Assembly (NCBI RefSeq): GCF_024609325.1
Contig: NZ_JANHMQ010000003.1
Coordinates: 270,938-334,937, forward strand
Reading direction: 5' to 3'
Source of the DNA: Geothrix fuzhouensis
Lineage (GTDB): Bacteria; Acidobacteriota; Holophagae; Holophagales; Holophagaceae
Length of the DNA: 64,000 bases
Made by a program: the position numbers and the translations under genes. The notes under the pieces are model-generated. The model was not told the DNA's origin. It saw only the letters and a list, made by a program, of their open reading frames with translations, and did not search any database. How positions within the stretch are numbered: position 1 is the stretch's first letter; every line of letters begins with the position of its first letter. Positions 27,958 through 37,064 of the stretch are shown here, one piece after another.

Positions 27958-28245
27958 TCAGGCGTTGTCCCGAAGCGGGACGGATTCGCGGAGATTGAGC
28001 GCGCTTAGCTCCGCCCTGAAGGAGGCTGCCGGATCCATGCGCGGCCTGAACCGGTAGCCGTAGGTGTCTTGGTAGCCGAGGGGTGGCATCAGGATGACGC
28101 CGGTCTCTGAAACCGGCCGCTCTCCTGGACTGGGACCATGCTCCACCACCAAGCCTTCGCCCAAGTCGTAGCGCGAGCGACAAACACCGTGCCCTCCGCC
28201 TTTGGGGGCTGCGGTGGTACGTTGGTTCTGTGATAAGCGGCCCAT
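27958..28245 (-). CDS. Small uncharacterised protein (95 aa), possible hydrolase remnant
   Basis: A 95-residue frame whose ATG overlaps the stop of the preceding transferase-deacetylase gene by one base (TGATG), with GGAG upstream, so it is probably translated. No membrane helix or signal is seen. The segment GVILMPPLGYQDTYGYRFRP resembles the beginning of alpha/beta hydrolases found in exosortase-type polysaccharide loci (PPxGYxD). However, it ends far too early for a hydrolase, and no continuation is seen downstream in any frame. It is either a relic or a small protein of unknown role. Confidence 0.5.
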   Translation of the reverse strand: MGRLSQNQRTTAAPKGGGHGVCRSRYDLGEGLVVEHGPSPGERPVSETGVILMPPLGYQDTYGYRFRPRMDPAASFRAELSALNLRESVPLRDNA

Positions 28246-30404
28246 CAACTCGCTCCTACGACAGCCCGGGGATCTGGTGAAGGAATCAAGCTGCGGGCAG
28301 TCCGGGCCCTGGCGGCGATCTCCCCCATGTTCATGGGAACCACGCCGTACCGGTCCCGCAAGGTGATATGGAACCGGAGGAGCTCCTCCAGGTTCGCCAG
28401 ATTCTCCTTGAGATGAGTGCCGAAGTTATGGGGGTGCCACCAGAGGTGGAAGCACTCACCAGCCTTGGCTGACGCCTCCATGGCGCGCTTGATCCGCCGC
28501 AGACGCAACCCATCCATGGACTCCAGGTAGGGGTTGATCGGCCGCAGAAACCGGCTGGAGGGGCAGTTGATCAGCCTCCCCTCTTCATGCGGGGTGAATC
28601 CATTGGAGCCGGAAAGGTTCAGGTAGTGGTCTAACAGGCGGGTCGTCCGCAGGGTCGAAGAATGAGATTCGTTGGCGCCCCCGCGGTACATCCAGGCCCT
28701 TTCGTTGCCGCGGAAGCAGGTGAATCCGGCATCGGCGCAGATGGACAGGTACTCGTGGTTGTACTGGTTCCGGGGGAACACGAAGCTGACCGGGCGCTCC
28801 CCCAACCGTTGGATGGCGGCGATGGAGGCCTCCAGATCGGCCCGGAACTGGGCCTCGGTCTGGCCTCTCTCCAGGCAGTAGAAATGGGAGAAAGTGTGGC
28901 TCCCGAGCTCCATGCCGTCGCAGTCGAGGATCTGGCGGACCATGGACAGCCCGAAGTGGTAGGGGTCGGAGCGCTCGTCTTCTCCGACCTCATCCAGGGC
29001 CAGGTAGGGATTCAACACCTCGCAGTCGTAGGTGGGTCGCAGGTCAGGCAAGTATTTGAGGAGTTCCTCGCGGCGGTCGAAGAGTGTCATGCCCACCGCT
29101 GCCCAGGTGGCCTTGATGCCGTATCGCCTGAACAAGCCGAGCATGGCAGGAATGGCTTCGCGCTCCCCCAGGATGTGGTCGCCATAAGTTTGGATGGTTT
29201 GCTTGTCGCGCATGCCCCAGAGCAGCTCAAAGTCCAGGGAAATGACGAAGGCGGGCGCCTGCTTCGGCAGGAGCTTCCGGGCCGTTGCGGAGGTCTGCCG
29301 GACCAGGTCCTCCCACCGCTCGGTTATGCGCTCCTGGTCGTAGCGGGTGGCCATGTGCTCTCGGCCGATCGCGCCCATCTCGTCACGCGCGGGGGCATCC
29401 AGGGCCATCGCGGCCAGCATCTGGTCTGCAAGGGCAGCGGGATCACGCGGCGGAACGATCCATCCCGAGCGACCAGGGACGACCAGCTCTCTGACCCCCC
29501 CGACATCTGTCGCCACCACGGGAAGGCCTGATGCCAGTGCCTCCATTACGGCGTTGGGAAGGCCTTCCCAGGCCGAAGAGAGCACGAAAGCATCCGCTCC
29601 CTTCATGAGCCGCGCCACGTCGGTGCGCTTCCCAAGGAAGCGCACCACCTGTCCCACCCCGCGCGCGTACGCATCCGCCCTGAGGGTGTCGATCTGCTCG
29701 CCTCCTCCTGCGATGATCAAGCGGAACCGGGGGTCGGCCGCCGCACATCGCGCCGCCGCCTCGAGCATGGTGGGGTAGTCCTTCGCCGGGTTGAGGGTGC
29801 CGACCGCGAGCCACAGGAAAGCTTCTGGGGCGATTCCGAGGTTGGCCCTTACTTCTTCTCGGGGAACAGGCGAAGGGTAATCCGAGGTGAACATGCCATT
29901 CGGGATCACGAGCGTCTTTCTCGGCGTGAGGATTTTCCGCGAGACCATGTAATTGATTCCGGCCTGGGAGTTGGAAACGGTCAGATCGATCAGCGGTTCG
30001 GTGATCCGGTAGACCTTTTCACGCAGCGGGGTCTTGGCGAAGGCGGTCCGAAGGGAGCCGATGATGACCGGGACGCCCGCCATTCGGCCGCACACTCGGC
30101 CGATGACGTCGGAATGGTAGCTGAAGCAGATCAGCGTGGAAGGCTTCCAGGCGCGCAGGTGCCGGATGAGCCGTAGCGTGAGGCGTAGCGGGACCATGGG
30201 GTGGTCCTTCGGCATGCGGTGGGGCTCACACGACAGATGGGGGATGCCATCGGCCTGGAGTTCCTCGTCGAAATCACTGCCGGGAAAAAGGGAGAGGATG
30301 CCCACCTTCCAGCCCCTTCGGTGCAGGGATATGCAGATCCGGACCAGTTGAGTCTCGGCCCCCCCACGGCCCAATTGATCAGTGAGAAACACGATGTCGT
30401 ACAT
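28245..30404 (-). CDS. Fused GT4 glycosyltransferase and polysaccharide deacetylase
   Basis: A 719-residue two-enzyme chain. Residues 1-375 are a GT4 transferase: FLTDQLGRGGAETQLVR acceptor loop, LAVGTLNPAKDYPTML, and SSAWEGLPNAVMEALASGLPVVATDVGG with the EX7E pair. Residues about 385-700 are a NodB-type deacetylase: FVISLDFELLWG, FRRYGIKATWAAVG, MELGSHTFSHFYC (metal-binding HxxxH) and FVFPRNQYN, then WWHPHNF. One protein could add a HexNAc and deacetylate it. The start ATG abuts the stop of the upstream GT4. No membrane segment, so cytoplasmic. Confidence 0.85.
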   Translation of the reverse strand: MYDIVFLTDQLGRGGAETQLVRICISLHRRGWKVGILSLFPGSDFDEELQADGIPHLSCEPHRMPKDHPMVPLRLTLRLIRHLRAWKPSTLICFSYHSDVIGRVCGRMAGVPVIIGSLRTAFAKTPLREKVYRITEPLIDLTVSNSQAGINYMVSRKILTPRKTLVIPNGMFTSDYPSPVPREEVRANLGIAPEAFLWLAVGTLNPAKDYPTMLEAAARCAAADPRFRLIIAGGGEQIDTLRADAYARGVGQVVRFLGKRTDVARLMKGADAFVLSSAWEGLPNAVMEALASGLPVVATDVGGVRELVVPGRSGWIVPPRDPAALADQMLAAMALDAPARDEMGAIGREHMATRYDQERITERWEDLVRQTSATARKLLPKQAPAFVISLDFELLWGMRDKQTIQTYGDHILGEREAIPAMLGLFRRYGIKATWAAVGMTLFDRREELLKYLPDLRPTYDCEVLNPYLALDEVGEDERSDPYHFGLSMVRQILDCDGMELGSHTFSHFYCLERGQTEAQFRADLEASIAAIQRLGERPVSFVFPRNQYNHEYLSICADAGFTCFRGNERAWMYRGGANESHSSTLRTTRLLDHYLNLSGSNGFTPHEEGRLINCPSSRFLRPINPYLESMDGLRLRRIKRAMEASAKAGECFHLWWHPHNFGTHLKENLANLEELLRFHITLRDRYGVVPMNMGEIAARARTARSLIPSPDPRAVVGAS

Positions 30405-31586
30405 TCAGGCACCGGCGGGAAAAGGGCGGGTCGATGGGGCGCGACGCAAGGACGCCAGCGCGGCTTCCGTTCTGCGGACGAGAGTCTCAGTGCTGAATTC
30501 CGAGCACATCCGAGACCGCTGGGCCAGGCCCTTCTCGGTGCGGGACGCCGCGGGCTCTCCCAGGAGGCGGGAGATGGCCGCTGCCAGGGCCTCATCATCG
30601 CGAGGGTCCACGACGGCCTCAGGGTCGTCCACGAGCCGCTCGGAATCCCCGGCCCGGGTCGAGACACAGGGGATGCCGCAAGCCATGGCCTCCCCCAGGA
30701 CATTGGGGAAGCCTTCGTCGGTCGAGGACAGGGCGAGTACAGTCAGGGCGTTATAGACGGCGGGCATCTCTGTGCATGCACCAGGCCACAGGACGCTGTC
30801 GCGGAGACCGAGGGACTCCGCCTGTCGCTTCAGGGACTCCGAATAGCCCGTCGGCCCGCTGCCCACGCAGACGAAGCGGGTTCCAGGCCAATCACGGGCA
30901 ATCCGTGCAGCCGCGCGCAGGAAGGTGGGGTGGTCCTTCACCGGTTCCAGACGGCCCACGATGCCGATGAGCGGCGCCTCCGCCGGCACGTTCCAGGCCC
31001 GGCGCTGCTCCAGGCCCTGGGCCAAAGCCGGCGCGAACCTGGTGACATCGAAGCCGTTGGGGATGACCAGCATCCGGGGCGCCTGCATGCCCATGGATTG
31101 ATGACTGGCCCGCCCTGCCTCGGAGTTGAAGATGATCAGATCCGTGAACCGGGACAGGCGCGCGGAGATTCTCAGCAGCCACCGGGAGCGGCCATCCAAC
31201 AGTGAATGGTCACTGCTCGTGCGGCGGATGCCCCAGACCACCGGGATGCCGATGAGACGCCCAAGGAGCAGGGCCGGCAGGTTCGCATCCATGTACCCAT
31301 GGAGAACGTCCGGCTGGATCCGCCGCAGCAGGGTCAGTAGGCGAGGAAGCGCAATCAGGTACCCCCCACTGCCCCTCCGCTTGTGGAGGCAATGCCACGT
31401 GCTGTCCGGGATCCTCTCCGTCTCGCCCCACAGGTGGTTCTCGCCGTGCGCCTCGGGACCATAGAACACCACGACGTGGACCTCGAAGAGGTCCTTGTTC
31501 ATCCCCCGCACCAACTCGCAAAGCTGCCGCTCGGCCCCATGGGCGATCAGGGAAGGAATGAGGAACACGACGCGGGTCCGGATCAC
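30405..31586 (-). CDS. GT4 glycosyltransferase
   Basis: A 393-residue GT-B transferase: RVVFLIPSLIAHGAERQL opening, SGYLIALP-like segment GGYLIALPRLL, GIVGRLEPVKDHPTF at the domain linker, and SSTDEGFPNVLGEAMACGIP with the donor-binding EX7E glutamates. It starts at GTG 31586, overlapping the preceding stop by 4 bases (GTGA) with GAGG just before. It is closely related to the N-terminal half of the neighbouring gene 31583-33127, so the two arose by tandem duplication. Confidence 0.88.
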   Translation of the reverse strand: MIRTRVVFLIPSLIAHGAERQLCELVRGMNKDLFEVHVVVFYGPEAHGENHLWGETERIPDSTWHCLHKRRGSGGYLIALPRLLTLLRRIQPDVLHGYMDANLPALLLGRLIGIPVVWGIRRTSSDHSLLDGRSRWLLRISARLSRFTDLIIFNSEAGRASHQSMGMQAPRMLVIPNGFDVTRFAPALAQGLEQRRAWNVPAEAPLIGIVGRLEPVKDHPTFLRAAARIARDWPGTRFVCVGSGPTGYSESLKRQAESLGLRDSVLWPGACTEMPAVYNALTVLALSSTDEGFPNVLGEAMACGIPCVSTRAGDSERLVDDPEAVVDPRDDEALAAAISRLLGEPAASRTEKGLAQRSRMCSEFSTETLVRRTEAALASLRRAPSTRPFPAGA

Positions 31587-33127
31587 GACGCCCACCTCGT
31601 CCGTTGCCTCCGGGTCATGGTCAGGATCTTCCGGGAGAGGCCCACCATCCGGTCCAGCGGGGAGAGGCGTCGGCCGCCGAGAGCCCTCGCCTCGCTGAGG
31701 GAGATCATTCTCGGCCCCAGCTGCTCCAGACTCTTCCGGAAGTGGGCCATGGCCCCCCCAGAGAGAAGACCGAGGTGGTAGCAGAAGGTCCACACCCCCC
31801 AAGGCATGGGCCGCATGATCGCGTACTGCTGGGGAATCCACACGGTCCCCCGGTCGTCCTGATAGGGCCGGAAGGCCATGCCATCGCTGATGGTCCGGAT
31901 CCCAAGTTCCCTCAACGCGGCCACGGTGACCAGATCAAAGGAATGGGATGGTGCGATCCAAACGTCCGGCCGGACCCCTTCGCGGGCGAAGATCTCCAGT
32001 CCGAGTTTCAGCTTGCGCAGCTGTTCCTCGTAGGGCAGGCCGGCGAATTCGCTTTTCGACGGGAAGCCCAGGATGCCAGGCTCCGAATTCACGCGGAGGT
32101 GCTGGTACCCGTGGAGTCCGATGGCCCATCCCCGCGCCTGCCAGCCCCGCACCCGATCCCAGAAGTCGGATGCCGGCGGGTCGACCATCAGCTTCGGATC
32201 CTGGTTATCGGGAACCACCGCGAGGATCGGCTTCACACCCTGGGCGACCAGGATCTCCTCGACGGCGTTCCAGGTCGACCAATCCATGGTTGGGCAGATG
32301 TCGTCGAAGCGGAGCAGGTAGCGTGGGCCGCCGGAGAGGGCGTTCCTCGAGGCTGCTCTGGCGGGCTGGACGGGAAGGGGGTCTCTCGAGAGGAGGTCAA
32401 GAAGGGCCTTTTCGGTTTCTCGAGCCAGAGCCTGGTCGCTGAACCGCGTCGAGATCGGGGCTCGCCAGGCTGCCCGGCGGGCTGAGTGGGATTCCCGTGC
32501 CTCCGGGGGGATATCCAAGACAGCCGGGGCCAGGACCTTCCGATGCAAAGGCCCCCGGCCGGGATCCGGACTGAACAGGGAGATGCCGTGGCTGTTCGGG
32601 ATGATCTGCATGCGCCGGGCGTGCATGCCCATGGCTCGGTGGTTCCGGAAGCCCGCTTGGGAGTTGAAGATGATGAGATCGGCGAAGCGGGAGAGCCGCA
32701 CCTCGATCCTGAGGAGAATCCGGGACTTGAGATCCATCTTGGAGATGTCGATGCTCGTGCGGCGGATACCCCACGCGACCGGCTTGTGGAGCAGGCCACC
32801 CACCACGAGGGCCGTCAGGTTGCCCTGCAGGTAGCCATGCAAGATGTCGGGTTCGATCCGCGAGACCAGGTTGATGAGGCGGGGAAGCGCGATCAGGTAG
32901 CCCAGGAGGCCCTGCCGCTTGTGGAGGCTGTGAAGGGTCACACCCGGGGTCGAGGCCACCTCTGCCCAAAACTCGCCTCGGTTGCTGTATCCGGAGTCGT
33001 GGAGGACGGCGACGTGGAGGTCGAACCGATCCTGGTCCATCCCCCGCACCAATTGCGTCAGCTGCCGTTCGGCGCCGCCGGCCGCCAGGGAATTGATGAG
33101 GAACAGCACGCGGGGTTTCCGGGTCAT
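31583..33127 (-). CDS. Chimeric protein: truncated GT4 fused to DUF2334 deacetylase
   Basis: A 514-residue in-frame chimera. Residues 1 to about 215 are a GT4 acceptor domain (RVLFLINSLAAGGAERQLTQLVRG; GLLGYLIALPRLI) nearly parallel to the adjacent GT4. The whole donor-binding half, including EX7E, is absent: the chain jumps to FSDQALARETEKALLDLL, which matches the extreme C terminus of the neighbour (FSTETLVRRTEAALASL). Residues about 270-500 are a DUF2334 deacetylase (YLLRFDDICPTMDWSTW, IGLHGYQHL, WIAPSHSFD). The deacetylase may work; the transferase should not. Its ATG overlaps the previous stop (ATGA). Confidence 0.85.
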   Translation of the reverse strand: MTRKPRVLFLINSLAAGGAERQLTQLVRGMDQDRFDLHVAVLHDSGYSNRGEFWAEVASTPGVTLHSLHKRQGLLGYLIALPRLINLVSRIEPDILHGYLQGNLTALVVGGLLHKPVAWGIRRTSIDISKMDLKSRILLRIEVRLSRFADLIIFNSQAGFRNHRAMGMHARRMQIIPNSHGISLFSPDPGRGPLHRKVLAPAVLDIPPEARESHSARRAAWRAPISTRFSDQALARETEKALLDLLSRDPLPVQPARAASRNALSGGPRYLLRFDDICPTMDWSTWNAVEEILVAQGVKPILAVVPDNQDPKLMVDPPASDFWDRVRGWQARGWAIGLHGYQHLRVNSEPGILGFPSKSEFAGLPYEEQLRKLKLGLEIFAREGVRPDVWIAPSHSFDLVTVAALRELGIRTISDGMAFRPYQDDRGTVWIPQQYAIMRPMPWGVWTFCYHLGLLSGGAMAHFRKSLEQLGPRMISLSEARALGGRRLSPLDRMVGLSRKILTMTRRQRTRWAS

Positions 33128-33912
33128 GGAGTCATCACCCTTCGTTCGCGCAGGCGCCGCCGGGCGGCCCAGAGGGGCCCCATGATGCGGTGGGTCCAGA
33201 CGTATTCTGAAAACCCTTGCCAACGGTCGGAAAGAGAGAGCCTCCGCCCTGCGTAGTCCTGGAGCACGGAGGGAACATCCGTCAGACGGGACGCAAAGGT
33301 GCGAAGGGATTCGGCAAACAGCTCCAGCCGCTGCGGGGTCCAGTGGTTGTGGTGATTGCACACGGTCCAGACGCCCGCGGGCCTGGGTTGGAAATCCCAG
33401 AGCTGCTGGGGTATCCATGTGATGCCATTGGCCTCGGTGAAAGGCCGAGGCCAGAGGCCGTCACTGATGCGGGTCAAGCCGAGGTCTGCGAGGATCTCCA
33501 CGGTGGTGCGGTCGAAGGAGTGGGAAGGCGCCACCCAGGCCTCGGCCCGGACGCCCTGCTGATCGAAGATCGCGAGCCCCGCTCTCAGCTTGGCCTCCTG
33601 TTCCGCTCGCGGAAGACCGGCGAACTCGCTCTGAGGGGTCAGCTTCAACATCCCAGGGTCCTTGTTCACGTAGACGTGCTGGTACCCGTGGAGGGCGATG
33701 GTGTACCCCATGGCCTGCCAACGACGGACACGAGTCCAGAATTCAGCTTGGGGAGCGCCGACCATCAATTTGCGGTCACGGTTGTCGGGCACCACTGCCA
33801 GGATGGGCTTCACTCCGAACTGGACCAGGCGGGCCTCGATAGCCTCCCACACTGGCCAATTCATGGTCGGACAGATGTCGTCGAAACGGACCAGGTATCG
33901 GCTGTCGGTCAT
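33124..33912 (-). CDS. DUF2334 polysaccharide deacetylase-like protein
   Basis: A 262-residue member of the DUF2334 branch of NodB-like deacetylases. It has the metal-binding aspartates in RYLVRFDDICPTMNW, the histidines in IALHGYQHVYVN, and the SHSFD motif (VAPSHSFDRTT). No signal peptide is present. It is the first gene of a five-gene minus-strand run and is the stand-alone counterpart of the C-terminal domain of the next gene. It starts at ATG 33912, with GGAG about 9 bases upstream. Probable N-deacetylation of a lipid-linked amino sugar. Confidence 0.82.
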   Translation of the reverse strand: MTDSRYLVRFDDICPTMNWPVWEAIEARLVQFGVKPILAVVPDNRDRKLMVGAPQAEFWTRVRRWQAMGYTIALHGYQHVYVNKDPGMLKLTPQSEFAGLPRAEQEAKLRAGLAIFDQQGVRAEAWVAPSHSFDRTTVEILADLGLTRISDGLWPRPFTEANGITWIPQQLWDFQPRPAGVWTVCNHHNHWTPQRLELFAESLRTFASRLTDVPSVLQDYAGRRLSLSDRWQGFSEYVWTHRIMGPLWAARRRLRERRVMTP

Positions 33913-34120
33913 GTGGATCGTCTCCTTCACCACGGATTCGATGGCCAAGAGGGGAGCGGCAATCGGTTGGGAAGGTTTCCGATTTCCATAGAGCCAAGGT
34001 TCTCCAACAAGACTTCATCTACAATACCTTCGGATGGCAAAAATCGATAGAATGACGTTTCATGATCGTGTCTATCCCTGATTTCGGCCAGCCTCCCACC
34101 CCTGCCTGAGGAAGGAACGC
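33913..34120. promoter_or_regulatory. Divergent intergenic region
   Basis: About 208 bp between the divergent deacetylase and GT4 operons, with a less GC-rich centre (34000-34070). TAGAAT near 34049 could serve as a plus-strand -10, but no matching -35 is clear. Confidence 0.35.
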
Positions 34121-35254
34121 GTGAAGATCTGCTTTTTCGTTTGGGGCCTTCGAGCCGCTGGTGCGGAGCGGGTGCTCTCCTTTCTCGCGAATGATTGGGC
34201 GGCGAGGGGGAGACGGGTCGTGGTCCTGACCATGGAGGATGAGGGGAAGACACCTTTCTACCCCCTGGGCCGTGCCATCGAGGTGCGACCCCTGGATCTG
34301 TTGGGAGAAAGTCATTCCCTGCTATCTGGGCTCTTCAACAACCTCCGCCGCCTCCGCAGCATTCGCAGGGCGATCCGCGAGGCTCAGCCCGACGTGCTGA
34401 TCGCTTTCATCGACAAGGCCAATATCCTGGCGGTCCTGGCATCGCGAGGGCTCGGCATCCCCGTCATCATCTCGGAGCGCACGGATCCCTCCAGGAGATC
34501 TCTCGGATGGCGTTGGGGCCTCCTGCGCAATCTAGCCTACCCCCAAGCCGATACCGTCGTCTTCCAGTCGCAGGCCGTGCTGGAGTGGTTTCCCGCCGGG
34601 GTCCGCAGGAAGGGACTGGTCATTCCCAACCCGGTACCTCCGCCACCGCCGGTCCAGGGGGGAGATCCCGGGAAAGCTTCCTCCCACCGGCTCGTCGCGA
34701 TCGGAAGACTGTTTCCTGTCAAAGGGTTCGATCTCCTGCTGCAGGCTTTTGCAACCGCCAGGCGGCAGGCGCCAGGGTGGACTCTGGAGATCTGGGGCGA
34801 GGGGCCTGAGCGAAAAGCGCTGGAGGCCCAGGCCCTGAGCCTGGGGCTGTCCGGGTGCACCCGACTCCCGGGCCTGACCGAGCATCCCTACGCGGTCCTG
34901 CGCAGCGCGGACCTGTTTGTCATGTCGTCCCGGGCCGAAGGATTCCCGAATGCCCTGGTGGAGGCGATGGCCTGCGGGCTTCCCGTGGTGTGCACAGATT
35001 TTGGGGGCGCGGCAAGAGAGATCATTCTGGACGGTGTGAATGGGCGCCTGGTGCCCCCGGAGGATCCCTCGGCCCTGGCCGAGGCCCTGGTCACCCTGAT
35101 GTCGGACCCCGCAGGCCGTGCACGCCTCTCCGCACGGGCTGGTGAGGTGGTTCAGCGGTTTTCGGGCGACCGGGTCCTGGCCCTGTGGGAGGGGGCCATC
35201 CAGCAGGCCAGGGGCCGGAAGCCTTCCGCGGGAGGTACTGCATGTCCAATTTGA
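34121..35254 (+). CDS. GT4 glycosyltransferase
   Basis: A 377-residue GT-B enzyme with FVWGLRAAGAERVLSFLAN, AIGRLFPVKGFDLLLQAF and SSRAEGFPNALVEAMACGLPVVCTDFGG, including the EX7E glutamates. VIISERTDPSRR is the retaining-GT4 acceptor-side motif seen in PglH/PglJ relatives. It starts at GTG 34121 behind AAGGA and overlaps the next gene by 13 bases. It is a cytoplasmic repeat-unit glycosyltransferase; sugar specificity is unknown. Confidence 0.88.
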   Translation: MKICFFVWGLRAAGAERVLSFLANDWAARGRRVVVLTMEDEGKTPFYPLGRAIEVRPLDLLGESHSLLSGLFNNLRRLRSIRRAIREAQPDVLIAFIDKANILAVLASRGLGIPVIISERTDPSRRSLGWRWGLLRNLAYPQADTVVFQSQAVLEWFPAGVRRKGLVIPNPVPPPPPVQGGDPGKASSHRLVAIGRLFPVKGFDLLLQAFATARRQAPGWTLEIWGEGPERKALEAQALSLGLSGCTRLPGLTEHPYAVLRSADLFVMSSRAEGFPNALVEAMACGLPVVCTDFGGAAREIILDGVNGRLVPPEDPSALAEALVTLMSDPAGRARLSARAGEVVQRFSGDRVLALWEGAIQQARGRKPSAGGTACPI

Positions 35255-36957
35255 TCTTTGCCTGCTGGCGTGGGCCCCAGGGTGCGTTCAGCGAGGGCGA
35301 TCTGAGGCGTGTGGCGGACCAGATCACGCCCTCCAACGTGACCGGCCACCCCCATCGGATCGGGATGGGGACACAGGAGGGCCTGTGCCTCACGGGGCCC
35401 GTGGGGGCGGCCACGGCGAGGGAAACCTCGGCTCATTTGGGCGCTTTCGCGGGTTCGTGGCCGGCCTGGTACGAGCCTGGGTCCCCCGTGCCAGATGGAT
35501 CCTTCGCCCTGGTCCGATCCGATGGCGGGCGCGTGGAGCTGTGCAGCGATTTCGCAGGATCCAGGACGCTCTGGTACGTCCTCACGGAGACCCGCTTTCT
35601 CGCCTCGACGTCCCAGCGGGCGCTGGTCGCGCTTCTGGAGGGCCTGGATTTCAACCGGGCGGCCTTTGCGTGGTTCCTGTCCTCGAGCACGCTCGGCCCC
35701 TCCGACGGCTGGGACCGGCGCCTTCACCGCCTGCCCCAGAACGCCCGTCTGGTACTGGACCGCCAGCGGTGGACCCTGGACCTGCGCACCATCCCGATTG
35801 AGTTCAGCCCCAGGCCGATGGAAGCCGCGGCCTGCCGAGAGCAACTGCTGGGGATCATGCGGGCCGCCATCCAGCGGTTCGATTTCAGCTCCGCCCGCTG
35901 GGCCCTGCCCCTGTCGGGAGGCTATGACAGCCGGTTCATCCTCGGCGTCCTGGTGGAAGCCGGGATGCGGCCCCCCACCATGACCTGGGGACTCGCGTCC
36001 TCCCTCGACCAGCCCGGCAACGATGCGTTCATCGCCCGGAAGCTCGCCGCGCACTATGGCCTCCCTCATGACTACCTGCTTTCGGAGCGGTCGGAGGATT
36101 CGCCCACGGCGGTCGTGGATCGGTTCCTGGCCGCCAGTGGGGGCGGCACGGATCAGCTCTTTCCCTACCTGGATGGCCTGTGCATGTGGGCTTCCTTCGC
36201 GACGAGTGGAATCTCGGGGGTGATCCGGGGTGATGAGGGCTTCGGCTGGATCCCCGTGCGGACCGTGCAGCACGCGAGGACCTCCGTGGGCCTGACCATG
36301 CTGAGGGATTTCCTGGCGGAGGATGTGGCCGAGGAACTTGCAGATGGCGCGCAGCGGCTCCCGGAAACGCTGGAACACCGAGCCGGCGAATCCATCCCCG
36401 CCTATCGGGACCGCCTGTATCATGGCCACCGGATCCCCATCGGCCTCGCCGCCTTGAACGATGTGAAGGCTCCCTACGTCGAGATCTCGAGCCCCCTGCT
36501 TGCGCGTGAAGTGCTGACCTTCGTCCGCGAGATGCCAGACGAACTGCGCACCGACAAGCTGGCGTTCCGCCAGATTGCGAAGGCTGTGGGCCCACCGCTG
36601 CCCTATGCGACGATGGGTGCCGACGACGACCGAAACGACTACCTGCGCTCGGAGGCCTACAGGTGCTGGTTCCGCGAGGAACTGGGGACGGGAACTGTGG
36701 AGACCCTGCTGCCGGCTTCGTTGCGGGCCCGCCTCCTGGGCCACCTTTCGGAGACCTCCTTTACACCGGCCTCCACTCGAACGGTGAGAGCCGCCCTCAA
36801 GCGGGTCATCCCTACTCCTTGGATCCGGGCTGTCAAAGCCCGGATGGGGCCTGAACTTCCGTCGTGGAGGTTCCTCGCGCTTCGCACGGCGCTCACCAGC
36901 CGCCTGGTGCGCCTGCTCGAATCGGATGCCAAGGCGATGAGGGACAATCCTCGATGA
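35242..36957 (+). CDS. AsnB-like protein lacking the glutaminase cysteine
   Basis: A 571-residue asparagine-synthetase-like protein. The N-terminal part follows the class-II fold loosely but begins MSNLIF, so the Cys2 nucleophile needed to use glutamine is missing. The C-terminal part keeps a pyrophosphatase loop, here SGGYDSRF instead of SGGLDSS, and a GDEGF stretch in place of the usual GEGADE loop. It starts at ATG 35242 behind GGGAGG, inside the end of the GT4 gene. It may use free ammonia or another amine to amidate a sugar uronate, perhaps supplied by the true AsnB at 3146. Function is inferred. Confidence 0.72.
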   Translation: MSNLIFACWRGPQGAFSEGDLRRVADQITPSNVTGHPHRIGMGTQEGLCLTGPVGAATARETSAHLGAFAGSWPAWYEPGSPVPDGSFALVRSDGGRVELCSDFAGSRTLWYVLTETRFLASTSQRALVALLEGLDFNRAAFAWFLSSSTLGPSDGWDRRLHRLPQNARLVLDRQRWTLDLRTIPIEFSPRPMEAAACREQLLGIMRAAIQRFDFSSARWALPLSGGYDSRFILGVLVEAGMRPPTMTWGLASSLDQPGNDAFIARKLAAHYGLPHDYLLSERSEDSPTAVVDRFLAASGGGTDQLFPYLDGLCMWASFATSGISGVIRGDEGFGWIPVRTVQHARTSVGLTMLRDFLAEDVAEELADGAQRLPETLEHRAGESIPAYRDRLYHGHRIPIGLAALNDVKAPYVEISSPLLAREVLTFVREMPDELRTDKLAFRQIAKAVGPPLPYATMGADDDRNDYLRSEAYRCWFREELGTGTVETLLPASLRARLLGHLSETSFTPASTRTVRAALKRVIPTPWIRAVKARMGPELPSWRFLALRTALTSRLVRLLESDAKAMRDNPR

Positions 36958-36983
36958 ACCCTCGGATCATGTTGCAAAGGTCA

Positions 36984-37029
36984 TTGGATAAAAACACGCA
37001 AGTCATAAAATAATAAATGTTATTAACAT
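36984..37029 (+). promoter_or_regulatory. Candidate promoter and operator upstream of flippase operon
   Basis: TTGGAT (36984-36989) and TAAAAT (37006-37011) are 16 bases apart in an AT-rich island that stands out from the GC-rich surroundings. Just downstream is a perfect 13-base inverted repeat ATGTTA-T-TAACAT (37017-37029), close to the expected transcription start and a good operator candidate. Confidence 0.5.
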
Positions 37030-37064
37030 ATTGGCACCTTGACAGGAAACGAGAACATGGAACC

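Noticed and set aside
37031-37046. Sigma-54 promoter at a TGGCAC before the flippase operon
   Set aside because: TGGCAC is present, but no TTGC follows at five bases; the sequence reads CAGG there.
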